From positions 124,001 to 188,000 of the forward strand of contig JFHB01000020.1 of assembly GCA_000729835.1 (NCBI GenBank): 64,000 bases of DNA, written 5' to 3'. Positions 42,135 to 53,798 of the stretch are shown one piece after another. How positions within the stretch are numbered: position 1 is the first letter of the stretch; every line of letters starts with the position of its first letter. The notes beneath the pieces were generated by a model. It was not told the origin of the DNA and did not search any database. It worked only from the letters and a program-made list of their open reading frames with translations. The position numbers were made by a program, and so were the translations under genes. The stretch comes from Atkinsonella hypoxylon. Its lineage: Eukaryota > Ascomycota > Sordariomycetes > Hypocreales > Clavicipitaceae.

Positions 42135-43177
42135 ATGGAATATACTCCTAACTCTGGCGCTGCTCGTGGAGCCTGCTACTCTTGTGCGTATGATGCGGTT
42201 TCCGTGCCCTCACTGTTGGATGTTTTCAGGTTCAAACCAACCCTTGCAAAGAATCATTATCCTGGGCTGGAGGCCTAACAACCTCACAACCCCCCTTTCC
42301 CCGTCCTTCTTCCAACCATACTGTAATCTCTAACAAATTGGACGCAGGTGGCAACCCTGGACACCAGGTACTTTTACGCATTGTATTGTCCGTATGATTA
42401 CCATTTAACAAACTGGTCTAGGCTCGTGACTGCCCTTCCAAAGCTCCTGCTAAGTGGTAAGCTGGCGAAGCCCATTAACCTTACTGTTTCAGAGACTGAA
42501 CCTAATCACAGCTATAACTGCGGAGGTATGCTCTTGATAAATCCCGCCATACGCTGGTTTTGTGCTAACTATGGAATTAGGCGAGGGCCACATGAGTTAG
42601 TGATTGCAACCATGTTTCTTTTAAAAATCAGCAATTCTAACGATTGCAGGCCGCGACTGCTCAGAGCCCATGAAGGACAACAAATCCTGCTACAAGTGTG
42701 GCCAGACCGGTCACATCTCCCGTGAGTGCCCTGTGGGAGGCGGTGCTACTGGTGGACAAGCAACCGAGTGCTACAAGGTATGTGTCTTGATGTCTGAATT
42801 TCTTGACCTTGTACAATTGACATGTCGAAAGTGCGGTGAGAGAGGCCACATTGCCCGAAACTGCTCTAGGGCTGGCGGTTCGTATGGTGGCTCCTTTGGC
42901 GGCCAAGGCTTTGGCGGCGGCGCGGGCAAGACCTGCTACTCTTGCGGTGGCTACGGTCACATGTCCAGTAAGTCTTTATACTTGCTCTGTGACAGCGGAA
43001 TCTCGGATTTAATGCTCACCCGTATCCTCAGGAGAATGTGTCAACGGGATGAAGTGTTACAACTGTGGCGAGGCTGGTCACTATTCCCGTGACTGCCCTA
43101 AAGAATCGTCCGCCGGCGAGAAGATCTGCTATAAATGCCAGCAAGCCGGTCACGTTCAGTCTGCATGCCCCAATTAA
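42135..43177 (+). CDS. GIS2: CCHC zinc-knuckle nucleic acid-binding protein (GIS2/Byr3/CNBP-like)
   Basis: Eight exons: 42135-42183, 42348-42367, 42422-42456, 42512-42525, 42581-42595, 42650-42777, 42832-42967 and 43032-43177, giving 180 residues. It contains seven C-x2-C-x4-H-x4-C knuckles. Most keep a C-Y-x-C-G-x-x-G-H-x-S/A-R-x-C pattern; the last is C-Y-K-C-Q-Q-A-G-H-V-Q-S-A-C. Relatives bind single-stranded nucleic acid and mRNAs and act in translation and stress granules. A Gly-rich linker (R-A-G-G-S-Y-G-G-S-F-G-G) separates knuckles 4 and 5. Knuckles 1 and 2 are each split by introns, and exons 4 and 5 are only 14 and 15 nt. The exons were set by completing each knuckle in frame with GT/AG ends. 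Confidence 0.92.
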
Positions 43178-45510
43178 AAATTTGTCCAAACCCGTGCATG
43201 GTGGTCTTGGAAAGCCTTCTTTTCCCAGAGGAACTAGGAGAGTAGGCGTGGAAGCTCCATGATACCCACGATGAATATGCTACCTTGTCGATTTGTTTCT
43301 TCTTATAACATCATGTCAGATTTTAACCACATGTCTCCCCATTTCCTTTGTCACAGGAACTTTCACATGGTCAGGACCTTGGGACTTCTTACTTCTGCAC
43401 GCTTTGAACTTCGTGGAATGGTGAGGGGTCTCAGTAACGTTTGTTTTATGAAGGTGTTTCGAAACCACTCAGGCACAAATGGCATGGTATCCGGGGCGGT
43501 ACCCGGTTTTCCATGGAATCGGCACTGGGACTGACGTTGAAGAACTTGGTAGCGTTGCAACGAAATTACGTCTTGGACGGAACGGCGGATAACGAGAGAA
43601 AAGCAATTTCCTGGAATTTGGCTTTGGACAGAGCCTTGGGCTGTGCGCTAGTTTTTATGTCTGGACCTCTGAGGAAGACCGAGGACTAGAAAATGGCAGT
43701 GTTAAACGGTCGCTGCTGAAGTTCCTTATTCTCAATGCAAAAGTGGTGTTGGCTGCGCTCTATTTCCTGTGATGCGATGCAAAGTCTTGCATGCAATGTA
43801 CCTGAAGTCTTCTAAATGCTTCGCACCCAAAGATTACACGTCAATATCTGGTGAATGAAGCAGAGTACTCCGCAGTCTGTCCTATTATCTGACGCTGCAT
43901 GGCCATAGTAGTTTGAAGCAGATTCCTCCCGCCTTTTCAAACTACGGAAATATCCGTAGCAGTCATAACGACATGAAACACCGATAATTTAAATTCACAA
44001 GCTTGGGGAAAATGCTTACAGCCTTGCGGCGCCTAATCAAGTACCTCTTCGGGCTCACATTTGTCATTTGCTAGGACAAACGCGTTGACAGCAAAGGAGC
44101 TGACCAGACAGGCTTTATGCAAAAGTCTTTGTAGAACCTAGTCGGACTGACCTGTGAATAAGGGATATACCGGTATCCGTGAGAGACAGTGCAGTTTCAT
44201 AAGGGTTTGCAAATCTTATGGTACGAGGCTGATCAAGAGACGTTGCGCAGACATGCTGATGGCTACAAGCACTCTTGCACAGTGAGGACCTGGTGATCCA
44301 TGGTCCAGATGTAGTTACACCATGTCACCACTCGATAAGTTGCAGATGATATGAACTCTCATCTCTTGGGTTTCTCAACAGTCTTTACGTAGTCAAGCTA
44401 TAGCTCGTTCCATTACGAGCACGAGGTCCTTTCAACACCCTTGCCTCACTGACCCTGGTTCAGACCAGAGCGCAGAAGCAGAAAAGTGCCGGATACACTT
44501 TTTCGTATCATGATAACCTAGGGCGTTGCTATTGAACTCGTGGTGCCGTGGTTCGTAGGGTCAACTGGGAACTTGAAGTGCTTGCCCTAGCTGGTTCAGT
44601 AGCACTCCGATAGGAACATTGAGCCGTATAGCTTAGTGAAGAGGCAACTTTCTCGTGCCACTGACAGACGACACTGGTATTTTACAAGCCCTCGGTAGCA
44701 AGTACGGCATTACTGATAGTGCAGCCATGTTGCTGTCCTGAAGTCTCGTGATTCTGCTAAATTCTGGGCTACATCAGTGGAAGTAGTCAGTCTTTGCCCT
44801 TCATGGTTACCGACAGATTAACAGTGGAGATGCTTTCAGCAGTCTCATGAGGAGTCTTTGCTCATGTGGTCAATCATGTCTTAGTGATATGACGAACAGT
44901 TTCACGTTCTTGGGCCTCGGGACAAGTGCTTGCCTGAATTCTCGCAAGCCTTCTACTCGACAGGGAGTTATTAGTGTGCGTTCTTGAAACGCTGTACCAT
45001 AGAAGTTCGGCATGAAACGGGTCTGGTGTACAGTCATCTTGGCCTGCAGTGTACATCGGCAATGCTGCGAATTCCATTTCTAATAGACCTGGATCAGCAG
45101 AAGATTGTGATGGTGGAAGGCCCCTTCTTGTAACCTGAAGCTGTGAATCCTTTTCACGTGCACATCACTGCTTGCCTCTTGCCCCATGCCCCAAAGCTGT
45201 ATGAGAAGAACATGAGTGAGATTCTAGATTCCGGAATTGCTGATATCTAGGATTCGCGAAGCTGTATTGTCTTGTCAGTAATGGGTATCAATTACAGTTA
45301 TCTGTGCATCTTAGTGAGCCGCTGCGCAATGATCGACGCGATGTTGTCTAAATGAGGGTGCACTTAAAGGCAGAAAAGCACGTGAAGATAGCAACGCCAT
45401 CACTCGCCAAATATCCTCCATGCATCTTGCCACCATATCATGCCAACAGAAGAGAAATCGTTCACTCATAAAAGAAGCGCATGCCTGATTACCGAAACCC
45501 ATTCATTGCT
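43178..45510. other. Gene-poor region between GIS2-like and the Zn2Cys6 gene
   Basis: 2.3 kb. The first 500 bp are probably GIS2 3' UTR (an ORF at 43259-43689 has no domain). The remainder has no coding frame longer than about 70 codons and no repeats that I can see. Confidence 0.5.
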
Positions 45511-47830
45511 TCAGTGTCCCAGCCAGTCAGCTTTAGGATCTGGTGCTGCGCCATCTCTGGACTTATCACTACCCCTATTAACAGATCCATGTGGATGAAA
45601 GAGCCCACTCTGACCATCCCGAGGCTCAGAATCAGTCACAGGAACTTTCGGATAGTTGAAAAAGTCGAACACATCGATATTGTCAAGCTCATCCAGCGAG
45701 ACGGATCGCGACGACGTTTCATCTAATCCTGACCTTCGCACAGTCGAAGTCGATTGCACTAGATCTTGAGCATTCCTACTTGCATTCAGTAAGTACCCAA
45801 GGATATTGTTCCATATGTTCGAGTGAGCATGACAACTGACTTTCGCATAGCCCCAAAGCTAATCCCGCTCTGCCGCTCTCTCTGAATCACTCTTGCCAGA
45901 ATGCTGGCGTACTTGTTCGCCACATCCCAGTAATGACCAACGTAGCCAAGGATGTCGATGAAGAAATCGATTTTTGGATCAACGGGACAACCTACCATAG
46001 CAGCGTGGACAAGCAGCAGTCGAGCCGCTGTCCAAAGGGAGAAAGCGAACGGCGGACCAACGAGGTCCAGACCGTTGGCTTCAAAGACGTCTTGCGTGAT
46101 GTCCCGCAAGCTTTGTACCGCGGACAAGCATCTCTGCATGGCGTAATGCGAGGGCACGAAAACGTGCGATTGGACGGTTGGATATGCGGCTGATGAATGC
46201 AGGCGGACGACGGCTGTGACATAGGCGCTGTGCAGCATGAACCAATTGGCTACCCGGCTTGCTGGATCGGAATGGCATAGGGCTGAGATTCGGCTGTACT
46301 CGCTTGGCAAGCTTTGGAGCCAGCTATCGAGAGCTGCGTCGAGAGAACGATAGGTATCGCGCCATGTGGTCATCTCTACTGACGAGGTCACATCAACCGG
46401 AGTTGTTAGAAACTCGTGCACCTGACTGATGATTCTGAGGATCTCGCAGTGGTATGAGAAGCTCCCGAGGTTCTCTGGTTTGTTCACAGCGTACCCGGTC
46501 ACGCCGTTCTGGCCAGTGACTGGCTTGAGTGACTTGGTTGCCACTGGCACATTCCGAGAGAATAAGTCATAGGAGCACGGCAGGACCCTGTTCATTTTCG
46601 AATCTTCGAGCATGAAATGAAAGGTTGTGGTGGCGATCGTCGCATATCGGTCGAGCAGGTACACCATCCAGCATAGCCGTCTGCGACCCTCATCTTCTAT
46701 CCAAGAGTCTGGACGTGGTATGACAACCCGCCGAATGGAACCGGTCCTCGGTATATCGCCGGCATGCGCAGAGAGGTAAAGACTACTCTCTTCACCAAGA
46801 TCTAGCTGTCGAACGTTCTGGACGAGAATAGACAGCATGTTCCAGCCTCGAGGACCGTTTGATGCTCCCAGCTCATCCAGAGCAAGAATGACTAGCGCAC
46901 GCTGCGCTTCTATGCTAACATGCTCCATGGCATAGATCATGACTGTGTGCTTGGATACGGCCTGGTAATGAGACCGCATTTCTGGCGACAGCCGCGCATC
47001 TTCGAGAAACCGCAAGGTAGTTGCCACGATCGCATGCAGGAGTATCCGGTCAGCCTCGTTGAGCGACGTTGAGCCGAAGAAAGTGCCAAAGGTAGTCTTG
47101 CGATCGAGGATCGGACACCAAGTGTTGCAATGTTTGAAGTACAGGTCGACCAGGGTGTAGATCATGTCTTGCGGGGGCAGATCATTTCCCCCGGATAGAG
47201 ACGTGGATGTGCGGACGGTGTTCAGCCCTGTTGGTGACGTGAACGATTCACCGACGCCCGACGCTTGCGGTCGATGGAGTGATGGCCCGCGGGCCAGTGC
47301 AGACTGAGATCGTGGGGGTTCCTGGACAAAGCCTTTAAGTGGAGTGGAAGTGTGGTTGTTTACTGCTGACGATGGTGTCTGAGACTGCGATGCATGATCA
47401 TTCGCAATATGATGCTCGACTCGTCGCCACAAGGTCTGAAGGAGAGCATCTATCCTATTGACCTTGCTCTCAAGCTCAAGCGTAAAACCAACACGGCTGC
47501 CTGGCTTTTGCCTCTCGAGATAGACGCATGTGCGGTTATGTCGCGCACACCACGAACACGCAGGCTCAGCCTTGTCGCATTTGACTTTTCTAGCCTTGCA
47601 CAACTCGCATCTGAATAACAGCCCCAGGTCAATTTTCTGCAATAGGATCCACCATGAACGTTTTGAGCCAAGCGGCACGGGATGTAAATTACATACGATG
47701 TCTTCGGGTGCGTCTCAAGCTTTCTCTTCTTGCCGTTCTGCTGCGCGTCTTCACTCGACCCGCACTCGTCGGGACTGCAGATCGAGTTGGACTCATCGTC
47801 TGCAGCGGGTGCGTTGGCGTCGGCCATCAT
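45511..47830 (-). CDS. Zn2Cys6 fungal-type transcription factor
   Basis: Three exons: 47830-47697, 47610-45841 and 45775-45511, giving 722 residues. The binuclear cluster is complete: C46-x2-C49-x6-C56-x6-C63-x2-C66-x6-C73, with R-K-V-K-C-D-K between the second and third cysteines. Intron 1 falls right before C46. A short linker and a coiled-coil-like helix (L-E-L-E-S-K-V-N-R-I-D-A-L-L) follow. The fungal-specific middle homology domain includes L-V-D-L-Y-F-K-H-C-N, A-I-V-A-T-T-L-R-F and R-R-L-C-W-M-V-Y-L-L-D-R-Y. Intron 3' of A-M-R-K adds an acidic C-terminal 88 residues (D-E-L-D-N-I-D-V-F-D-F-F-N), a plausible activation domain. An ATG at 47908 is an alternative start. Its target is unknown; the next conserved gene is glycerol kinase. 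Confidence 0.88.
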
Positions 47831-48782
47831 CCCATGACAAATGGCATGCTTTGATATCGAGGCCAGTGCAGATGCGGATAGGAAGTTTTTGTGATAGGGC
47901 CAACCCAAGGCCAGCAGAAGGATGGTGATGGGCCACCAGAAATTCTAGAGTCTCTGCACGATTGCAAAGATACTTCCCCACTTTTTGCAGCTGGCAGGTC
48001 ACTGTCTAGCAGTTGCAATCAGCAGCTGTTAAAGTGGTCCGTGCGCCGCCAAAAAAAAAAAAAAAAAAAAACTAAGGAGAAAAGGGGTTACAATGCACGA
48101 TATTTTAAAATTAATTACTAGATTTAGATGTAGCAGCGCAATCAGTAAAGTACGGGTTGTATGGAAATCCCTATATAAATAGTACTAAAGTTAATGGAAC
48201 TGTAAATATGAATCTTCAAATAAAATTTTTCCTGTGCACGAACGCACACACGTGAACTTTGCCCCTCTTTTTACAATAGCTCGCAAGCTTCTATAGCTGG
48301 AGACGACCTCGTGGAAGCTTGTTATTCAAGGCTATTTCTGACGCTTGGAACGCTGTGCCTGCAGAATTCTTGAAGACAGTAGGCAGCTCTGCTTGAGACG
48401 CCATTATCGCAGGAAAGCGCGAGGCAAAACCGCTTGAACTGCTAGAGAGACGGATACCCGTAGAACAGCCAGCGCGACCGCGCGACCGCGGTGCGTCGCT
48501 CCCCATCTTTGCGAACGAGCTAGCCAGTTCCCGCGACCAGGCCGGAGCTGGTTATGCGTACAGTACACAGACGCGAATCTGGGATTTGAAGCTCTTCGGG
48601 TGCCAAAACTAAGTTTTGCTAGTTGAACTAGCAGTGATGAAACCCTTTGCCACGTACATGATTTACTTTGGGCAGCCTCACTCTGGCTCGTGAATCCTGT
48701 CTACATCATAGCATATAAGCCTCCGCACTTGCGAAACCCGGCGGAGCAGTACTGTTCGTCACGAGTCAATTCCACTTTCACC
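47831..48782. other. Intergenic region with poly(A) and AT-rich DNA
   Basis: Contains a run of about 21 A at 48050-48070 and AT-rich DNA to 48230. A 71-codon minus ORF (48506-48291) is unrecognised. A TATA-like ATAAG lies near 48715, before the small gene that follows. Confidence 0.45.
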
Positions 48783-48988
48783 ATGCCGCGACGCAACTTC
48801 TTCTACGCAGTCTTGTAAGGGCATCATATCTTCAATAATCTATAAGTCGTGCAAACGCTGTGGCTTTCCCGCTATCCCTTAGAGTATTCCCCAAAGATAC
48901 TGGCGCAAGGTGCTATCCCAACTGTGATGGAGGCTTGTATCGGTATGGTGTCGAGGACAAACAAAACAGTATGTACATGGCGTCATGA
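48783..48988 (+). CDS. Candidate small gene or gene remnant
   Basis: Two exons, 48783-48814 and 48883-48988, with GTAAGG/TTAG ends, give 45 residues starting M-P-R-R-N-F-F-Y-A-V-L. Exon 2 reads F-P-K-D-T-G-A-R-C-Y-P-N-C-D-G-G-L-Y-R-Y. A TTTCACC context precedes the ATG. The exon could continue: a GTATGT donor lies at 48969, just before the stop. It ends 21 bp before the convergent GUT1 stop. There is no recognised family; it may be the 5' part of a truncated gene. Confidence 0.3.
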
Positions 48989-49009
48989 AAAATGGGTTTA
49001 CAGACATCT

Positions 49010-50693
49010 TTAGTCTGACCAGCCCTTGCTCATTTGTACAGCCTTCTCCCACCTCTCGAACCTCTTGGAGGCATCGGACGCAGAGATTTGGGGCTTGAAG
49101 ATGGTGCTGCCTTCAGTATTGACGTCCTTGAGATCTTCAAACGTATCCCAGACACCGGCAGCGAAGCCTGCAGCGATTGCAGCGCCGAGAGCGGTCGTTT
49201 CGCGCATGGCCGGACGTTTCACTGGGATACCTATCAGGTCGGATTGGGTCTGCAGAGAAGGAAACAGGTTAGCCAGACGGCGGGCTTTAACGGAGCCACA
49301 GACGGTCACTTTCTCCATATAGCCAACTCACCTGCATTATCAGATCGGCATTACACATGCCGCCATCCACTGCAAGTTCAGCAAGCTGCTTTCCGCTGTC
49401 CTTTGCCATGGCATCAAGAATGGCCTTGGTTTGGAAGCAAGTAGCCTCCAGTGTGGCACGGGCAATGTGTCCTCGCTGGGTGTAAGCGGTGATGCCAAAG
49501 ATGGTGCCTCTGGCACTGTCGATCCAGTACGGCGCATAGAGACCGCTGAAAGCAGTGACAAAAGTGCAACCGCCATTGTCGTCTACTGTCTCGGCCAAGG
49601 CGCTCAGCTTGGAGGAGGATTCGATGAAGCCAAAGTTGTCCACAAGGAACTTGACACTGGAGCCGGCAACGGCGATGCTGCCCTCCAGAGCGTACATGGT
49701 CTTGCCTTCGCCGAAGTCGAACGCGACGGTAGACAGCAGACCATGGGTGGAAATAACGGGCTTTTCGCCAACGTTGCAGAGCAGGAAGCATCCCGTGCCA
49801 TAGGTGTTCTTGGCTAGACCGGGCTTGAAGCCTTTCTGTCCCACCAGGGCAGCTGACTGGTCCCCAAGGCAGCCCATGATTCTGGTGCCCTTCAGGCTGC
49901 CATTGGCAAGGGAACCGTAGGCCTCAGCATCAGCGGAACGGACAATCTTGGGCAGCGCTACCTTGTTCTCATCAACGCGGAACCAATCGATTAACTCGGC
50001 GTCGTAATCCAGAGTATGGATGTTCATAAACATAGTACGTGAAGCATTGGAGGGATCGGAGACATGGACGTTGCGAGAGACGCCTCCGTTGAGCTTGTAA
50101 ACTAACCAAGAGTCGATGGTTCCGAAAGCTAAATTGCCCTTTTCATATGTTTTTTTGACCTCAGGAACATTTTCCAGCAGCCACAATAGGCGGCCGACAG
50201 AGGAGTACGTAGACAGGGGAAGACCACATCTCTGCATTAGCTCTCCGGCTCCGATGCGGCCTTTAAGGCGGCGAACAATATCCACATTTCGGGTATCCGT
50301 CCAAACGATAGCATTGTACAGGGCCTTCCCGGTCGTCTTGTCCCAGACCACTGTCGTTTCGCGTTGGTTCGTGATGCCCACTGCGACAATCTGCTCACGG
50401 GAGTGGCCCTGAGTCTCGAATTTCTGGACAGCACCGTCAATACATTTCTCGACAGACGAGACCAGTTCCTCGGGGTCATGCTCGTGCCAGCTGTTACGCT
50501 GGTGTAAGTGGACAAGTTGGGCGCTTAATTTGCAATGTGTTTGGACTGGGACCTACCCGGAGTTAGGATAGAATTGTTTGAATTCAAGTTGATGCAGCGA
50601 AACGACGTCGCCGTTCTTGTTGAAAATGAGGAATCGAGTGCTAGTGGTGCCTTGGTCAATGGCACCAATGAAGGTGGTTGCAGTAGGAGACAT
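49010..50693 (-). CDS. GUT1: Glycerol kinase
   Basis: Three exons: 50693-50557, 50490-49332 and 49249-49010, giving 511 residues, the usual size. It phosphorylates glycerol to sn-glycerol 3-phosphate with ATP, the first step of cytosolic glycerol catabolism. FGGY-kinase landmarks are F-I-G-A-I-D-Q-G-T-T-S-T-R-F near the start, G-W-H-E-H-D-P-E-E (across intron 1), G-I-T-N-Q-R-E-T-T, W-T-D-T-R, G-C-L-G-D-Q-S-A-A-L-V-G-Q, N-T-Y-G-T-G-C-F-L-L and A-V-D-G-G-M. All active-site segments are present. An in-frame ATG at 50738 is possible; 50693 fits the family start. It is transcribed away from the aquaglyceroporin gene, which starts 3.1 kb off; GUT2 lies beyond. Confidence 0.96.
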
Positions 50694-53600
50694 GGCGGGC
50701 GGTTTGCGAAAGGCTTGAGAAACCAAGGACGAGAGCATTCAAGGTATACGGATCAATAAGAGCTGCCAAGCGCTTACGAGCAAGGTCTTCGAGGCATGTA
50801 GAGCAAAGCGGTCGATTTGCGGGGGTTGTAACGCGGGGAAGTGGGTGTCCCCTTGGGGTCGATGAGAGACGATTAGATAAAGGTGCAAGATGAGATGGTA
50901 ATCAAGTCTCGTGCGACCGTTCTTGGGCGTCTTTCACATGGCAGACTATCTGCTGGGCGAGCCCGTGAGCTACGGAGGCGAGGCAGTTCAGTTGGGATCT
51001 GGGTTGGAGAAACGTCCAAGTCCAATCAGTGAAGACCAAAGACCCCTCAGAACTTACCTCATGGGGCTGACGCTGACGCTGGTGCTGACGGCTGCGCGCT
51101 CATGTGACTCCCTACCCCGCCAAGTCATATAGTCTTGCCCTCTAGGAGAATTTGGCAAGTGCCAGACTGGCCCACCAGACACGTTTCATAATTTTAATTT
51201 TAATCTTAATTCTTAAATTTTTTTTTTTTTCGGTTTCGTCGTCGGATTCGCCATGGGACAGTGCCGGCCATCCAGCCGGGCTGCTGAGTCGGCTTATGAG
51301 TCAGTCTGGTGCTTCCAAGGCAAAAAGATTGGGTCTTCAAAACCTGAGATTTGAAGACTTCTACTGCGGATATTGACCTGTCACATCAGTTTGCTAAAAT
51401 TACAAGCTACCCTGTGCGACCTGTCTGTGAGATAAAGATGACCAATAGGGGATCCACCATCCTCGGCATCTGTCGGCGGAATGTTACGTCGTTTCACGCG
51501 GGTGCAGATAGATGCAGCAGGAGTTTCCCTGATCGGCGCTGTAAAAAAAAAAAAAAAAACGCTGTATTTTTCCGCTTTCGTCCGGACCCACAATTACAAT
51601 GCAGCTACATCGTAATTTGTATAGGAAGGTCTAGCAACCACAATGTTAGCGTGTTAAATTTATATCTTTGAGAAGCTTACAAGGGATGCATCATGCAGCC
51701 TCCGCCCGCACAGCACCTTTGTAGCTTAGAATCCTTAGTTAGCCTGTTAAATATATATATAATGAAAGGAAACAGCGGAAATCGCGTTTCAAGTAATTTA
51801 GCTATAGCCTAGGCGCAGGCTGTAGAGGAATCAATAAAAATCACAATAACTACAACAGACTTTATTATGGTGAGGGGTATAGCTCCTATGACTTTATGTG
51901 TGTACACTATAGGGTGTGGGAATCAATCTGTCTAGCTAAATCGGGTTAGACACAGCCCTCAAGGATTTTTCCGGCACAGCGCCGATCAGTGCAGCAGGCA
52001 TCCCAGCCGGCCCACATTGGAGCTGCGCGGGGAGAGCATCGAGTACAGTTATTCCCAGGCTGCCTAGGTAGGTACGGACTAGTTGGGCGGTCTAGTTGGA
52101 GACATGGGACATGGAAGAAAGTAGCAATTCTCGGCAGCGGCTAATATGGTGTCCAAGCTTGGAGTAGGTATCTGGCACTAAAGTCACGTACCTTGGATGG
52201 TGCACCACCTAGGTGCCTATAGCAGCTCGGTACGACAAAGGCCATGATGCTACGGAATAGAGCAATGCTTTGACTCAATACAAGCAGGACGCTCCAACGG
52301 CAATTGGGTAACCCACATGGCATCTTGGCCGACCAGGGTGTGCGGGGACAAGGCAGGAGCTGCTCGGCCGGTGACTTACGTTGCGTTACTAGTAATCATC
52401 ATAGATCCGTAATGCGTCTGCGATTGCAAGTGAAAAGGTTTCATGACACGCAGCAGCTGCATATGCGGTTTCAATCAACGGACCATTGTCAAGACAATAG
52501 AGACCATGCCCAATGAGAACGGGATCGGTCCCTTGGCCGCTTGCGGCTGGTTGGTTAGGTCCATCGCAGCGTTGCATCCCGCAAGGTTTCATCGGGCTAT
52601 GTAGTCTGAGGATGCATGACAGAAGATGCACTTGGCTGCTTCAAGCGATTAGACACCACTACCCCTCTTTTCCTGGGGAGGGGGAAAGACATTGTCCGCG
52701 CGGGGATGCCATTGATGATAGTGTAATGATTCAACGCCATGCTCACAGAGGTGCATAGGCGTAGTGTATCAACGTCCCGTCCCGTACGTACGACAAGCAT
52801 GCATGTACAAGCAAAGCAGGTCCCCATGTACAGAGCCCGTCCATATCCGTCGCGTGATTGGCCCACCCCGTGCGTGCGTGCATGCCAGCCTCGATACGGA
52901 TATGATGCCGCATATGATGCCGTCTACGGAATATCATGCCGTCTATCATGCCGTCTATCATGCCGTCTATCATGCCGTCTATCATGCCGTCTATCATGCC
53001 GTCTATCATGCCGCCCACGGCCCACGGCCCACGGCCCACGACCTGGCCCAGCACGCGGGCGAAAATTAACACGACCCCCTCAGTTCACCTCAGTTCACCC
53101 AATCTCAGTAGACCGAAGGCAAACGGTCGGGTTTTTCTTCACCCGCTTGCCCAGGCCCAGGCCCAGGCTCCGCAAGTTATCTAAACGTCATTGAAGAATC
53201 TCAACGGCCTCAGTGGCGCCAGCAAGCAAGCATCGTTGCACAAAGTCTGCATGCAACACTGCATGCGGCCGCTCTGTGTCTCGGCAGTCGCCAATGCGTG
53301 CCTCGAAAGGAAGAGAAGAGAGAAGAGAGAAGAAGAAAGGGCACCACACGCACTGCTCTTTCTCTATCATCCGTTCCGACTGGGCTGTGGTTTCCTGCGT
53401 CTTATCTCTCCTGCAACAATCTTTGATAGCCGGTGGTATTTTCGAGATTCCCTATTGGGATATATAATAGTCACATCTCCCTCGCTGGCAAGCCGTGTGT
53501 TGTACAAGTGCGACTCTAACTTGGTCGACGCGGAGCACCCTTCCACCAATATCACCAATATCACCATCATACCACAATTCCCACTCCTCACTCGTAATCA

Positions 53601-53798
53601 CCTGTTCCATATGCTGTACTCCGAGTTGCCAAAGTACCCTACTCCTCCCTCAGTCTTCTCCTTTATATACCCATCTCCTCCCATACTCACTTTACAGCAT
53701 TCCATCTAAAGGCAGTCCTCATATCCATTCTGTCTCCGACCCACGAGTCGTTCTCAGAATCATCCATTAATAAGTCTGTACCAATTGTTAAAGTCAAT
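50694..53798. other. Large divergent region between GUT1 and the aquaglyceroporin gene
   Basis: 3.1 kb with no credible gene. An AT-rich, relic-like island lies at 51160-51950, with a run of 17 A at 51542-51558. A CTAGG palindrome motif is at 52062-52075. Then come a 12-bp tandem repeat (52932-53014) and CCCACGG repeats (53012-53041). A TATA-like TATATAATAG lies at 53461-53470, 330 bp before the channel ATG, and a C/T-rich leader follows. GCGGGG (a CreA/Cre1-type core) occurs at 50833, 52027, 52342 and 52700, about 1.5 being expected by chance. Confidence 0.55.
52902..53041. repeat. 12-bp TATCATGCCGTC tandem repeat plus CCCACGG repeats
   Basis: Six full copies and one partial copy of TATCATGCCGTC (52932-53014) follow diverged copies from 52902. 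About four CCCACGG heptamers come directly after. The unit length is a multiple of three, so artefactual ORFs run through it on both strands. Confidence 0.95.

Noticed and set aside
52743..53194. ORFs of about 100-150 codons on both strands over the 12-bp repeat, one with repeated M-I-D-G
   Set aside because: The 12-bp period keeps every frame open, so the ORFs follow from the repeat; flanks show no conserved coding sequence.
50694..53798. Clustered GCGGGG sites as proof of carbon catabolite repression
   Set aside because: Four GCGGGG in 3.1 kb is only modestly above the 1.5 expected by chance, and the full SYGGRG consensus would occur about 12 times at random; recorded as context only.
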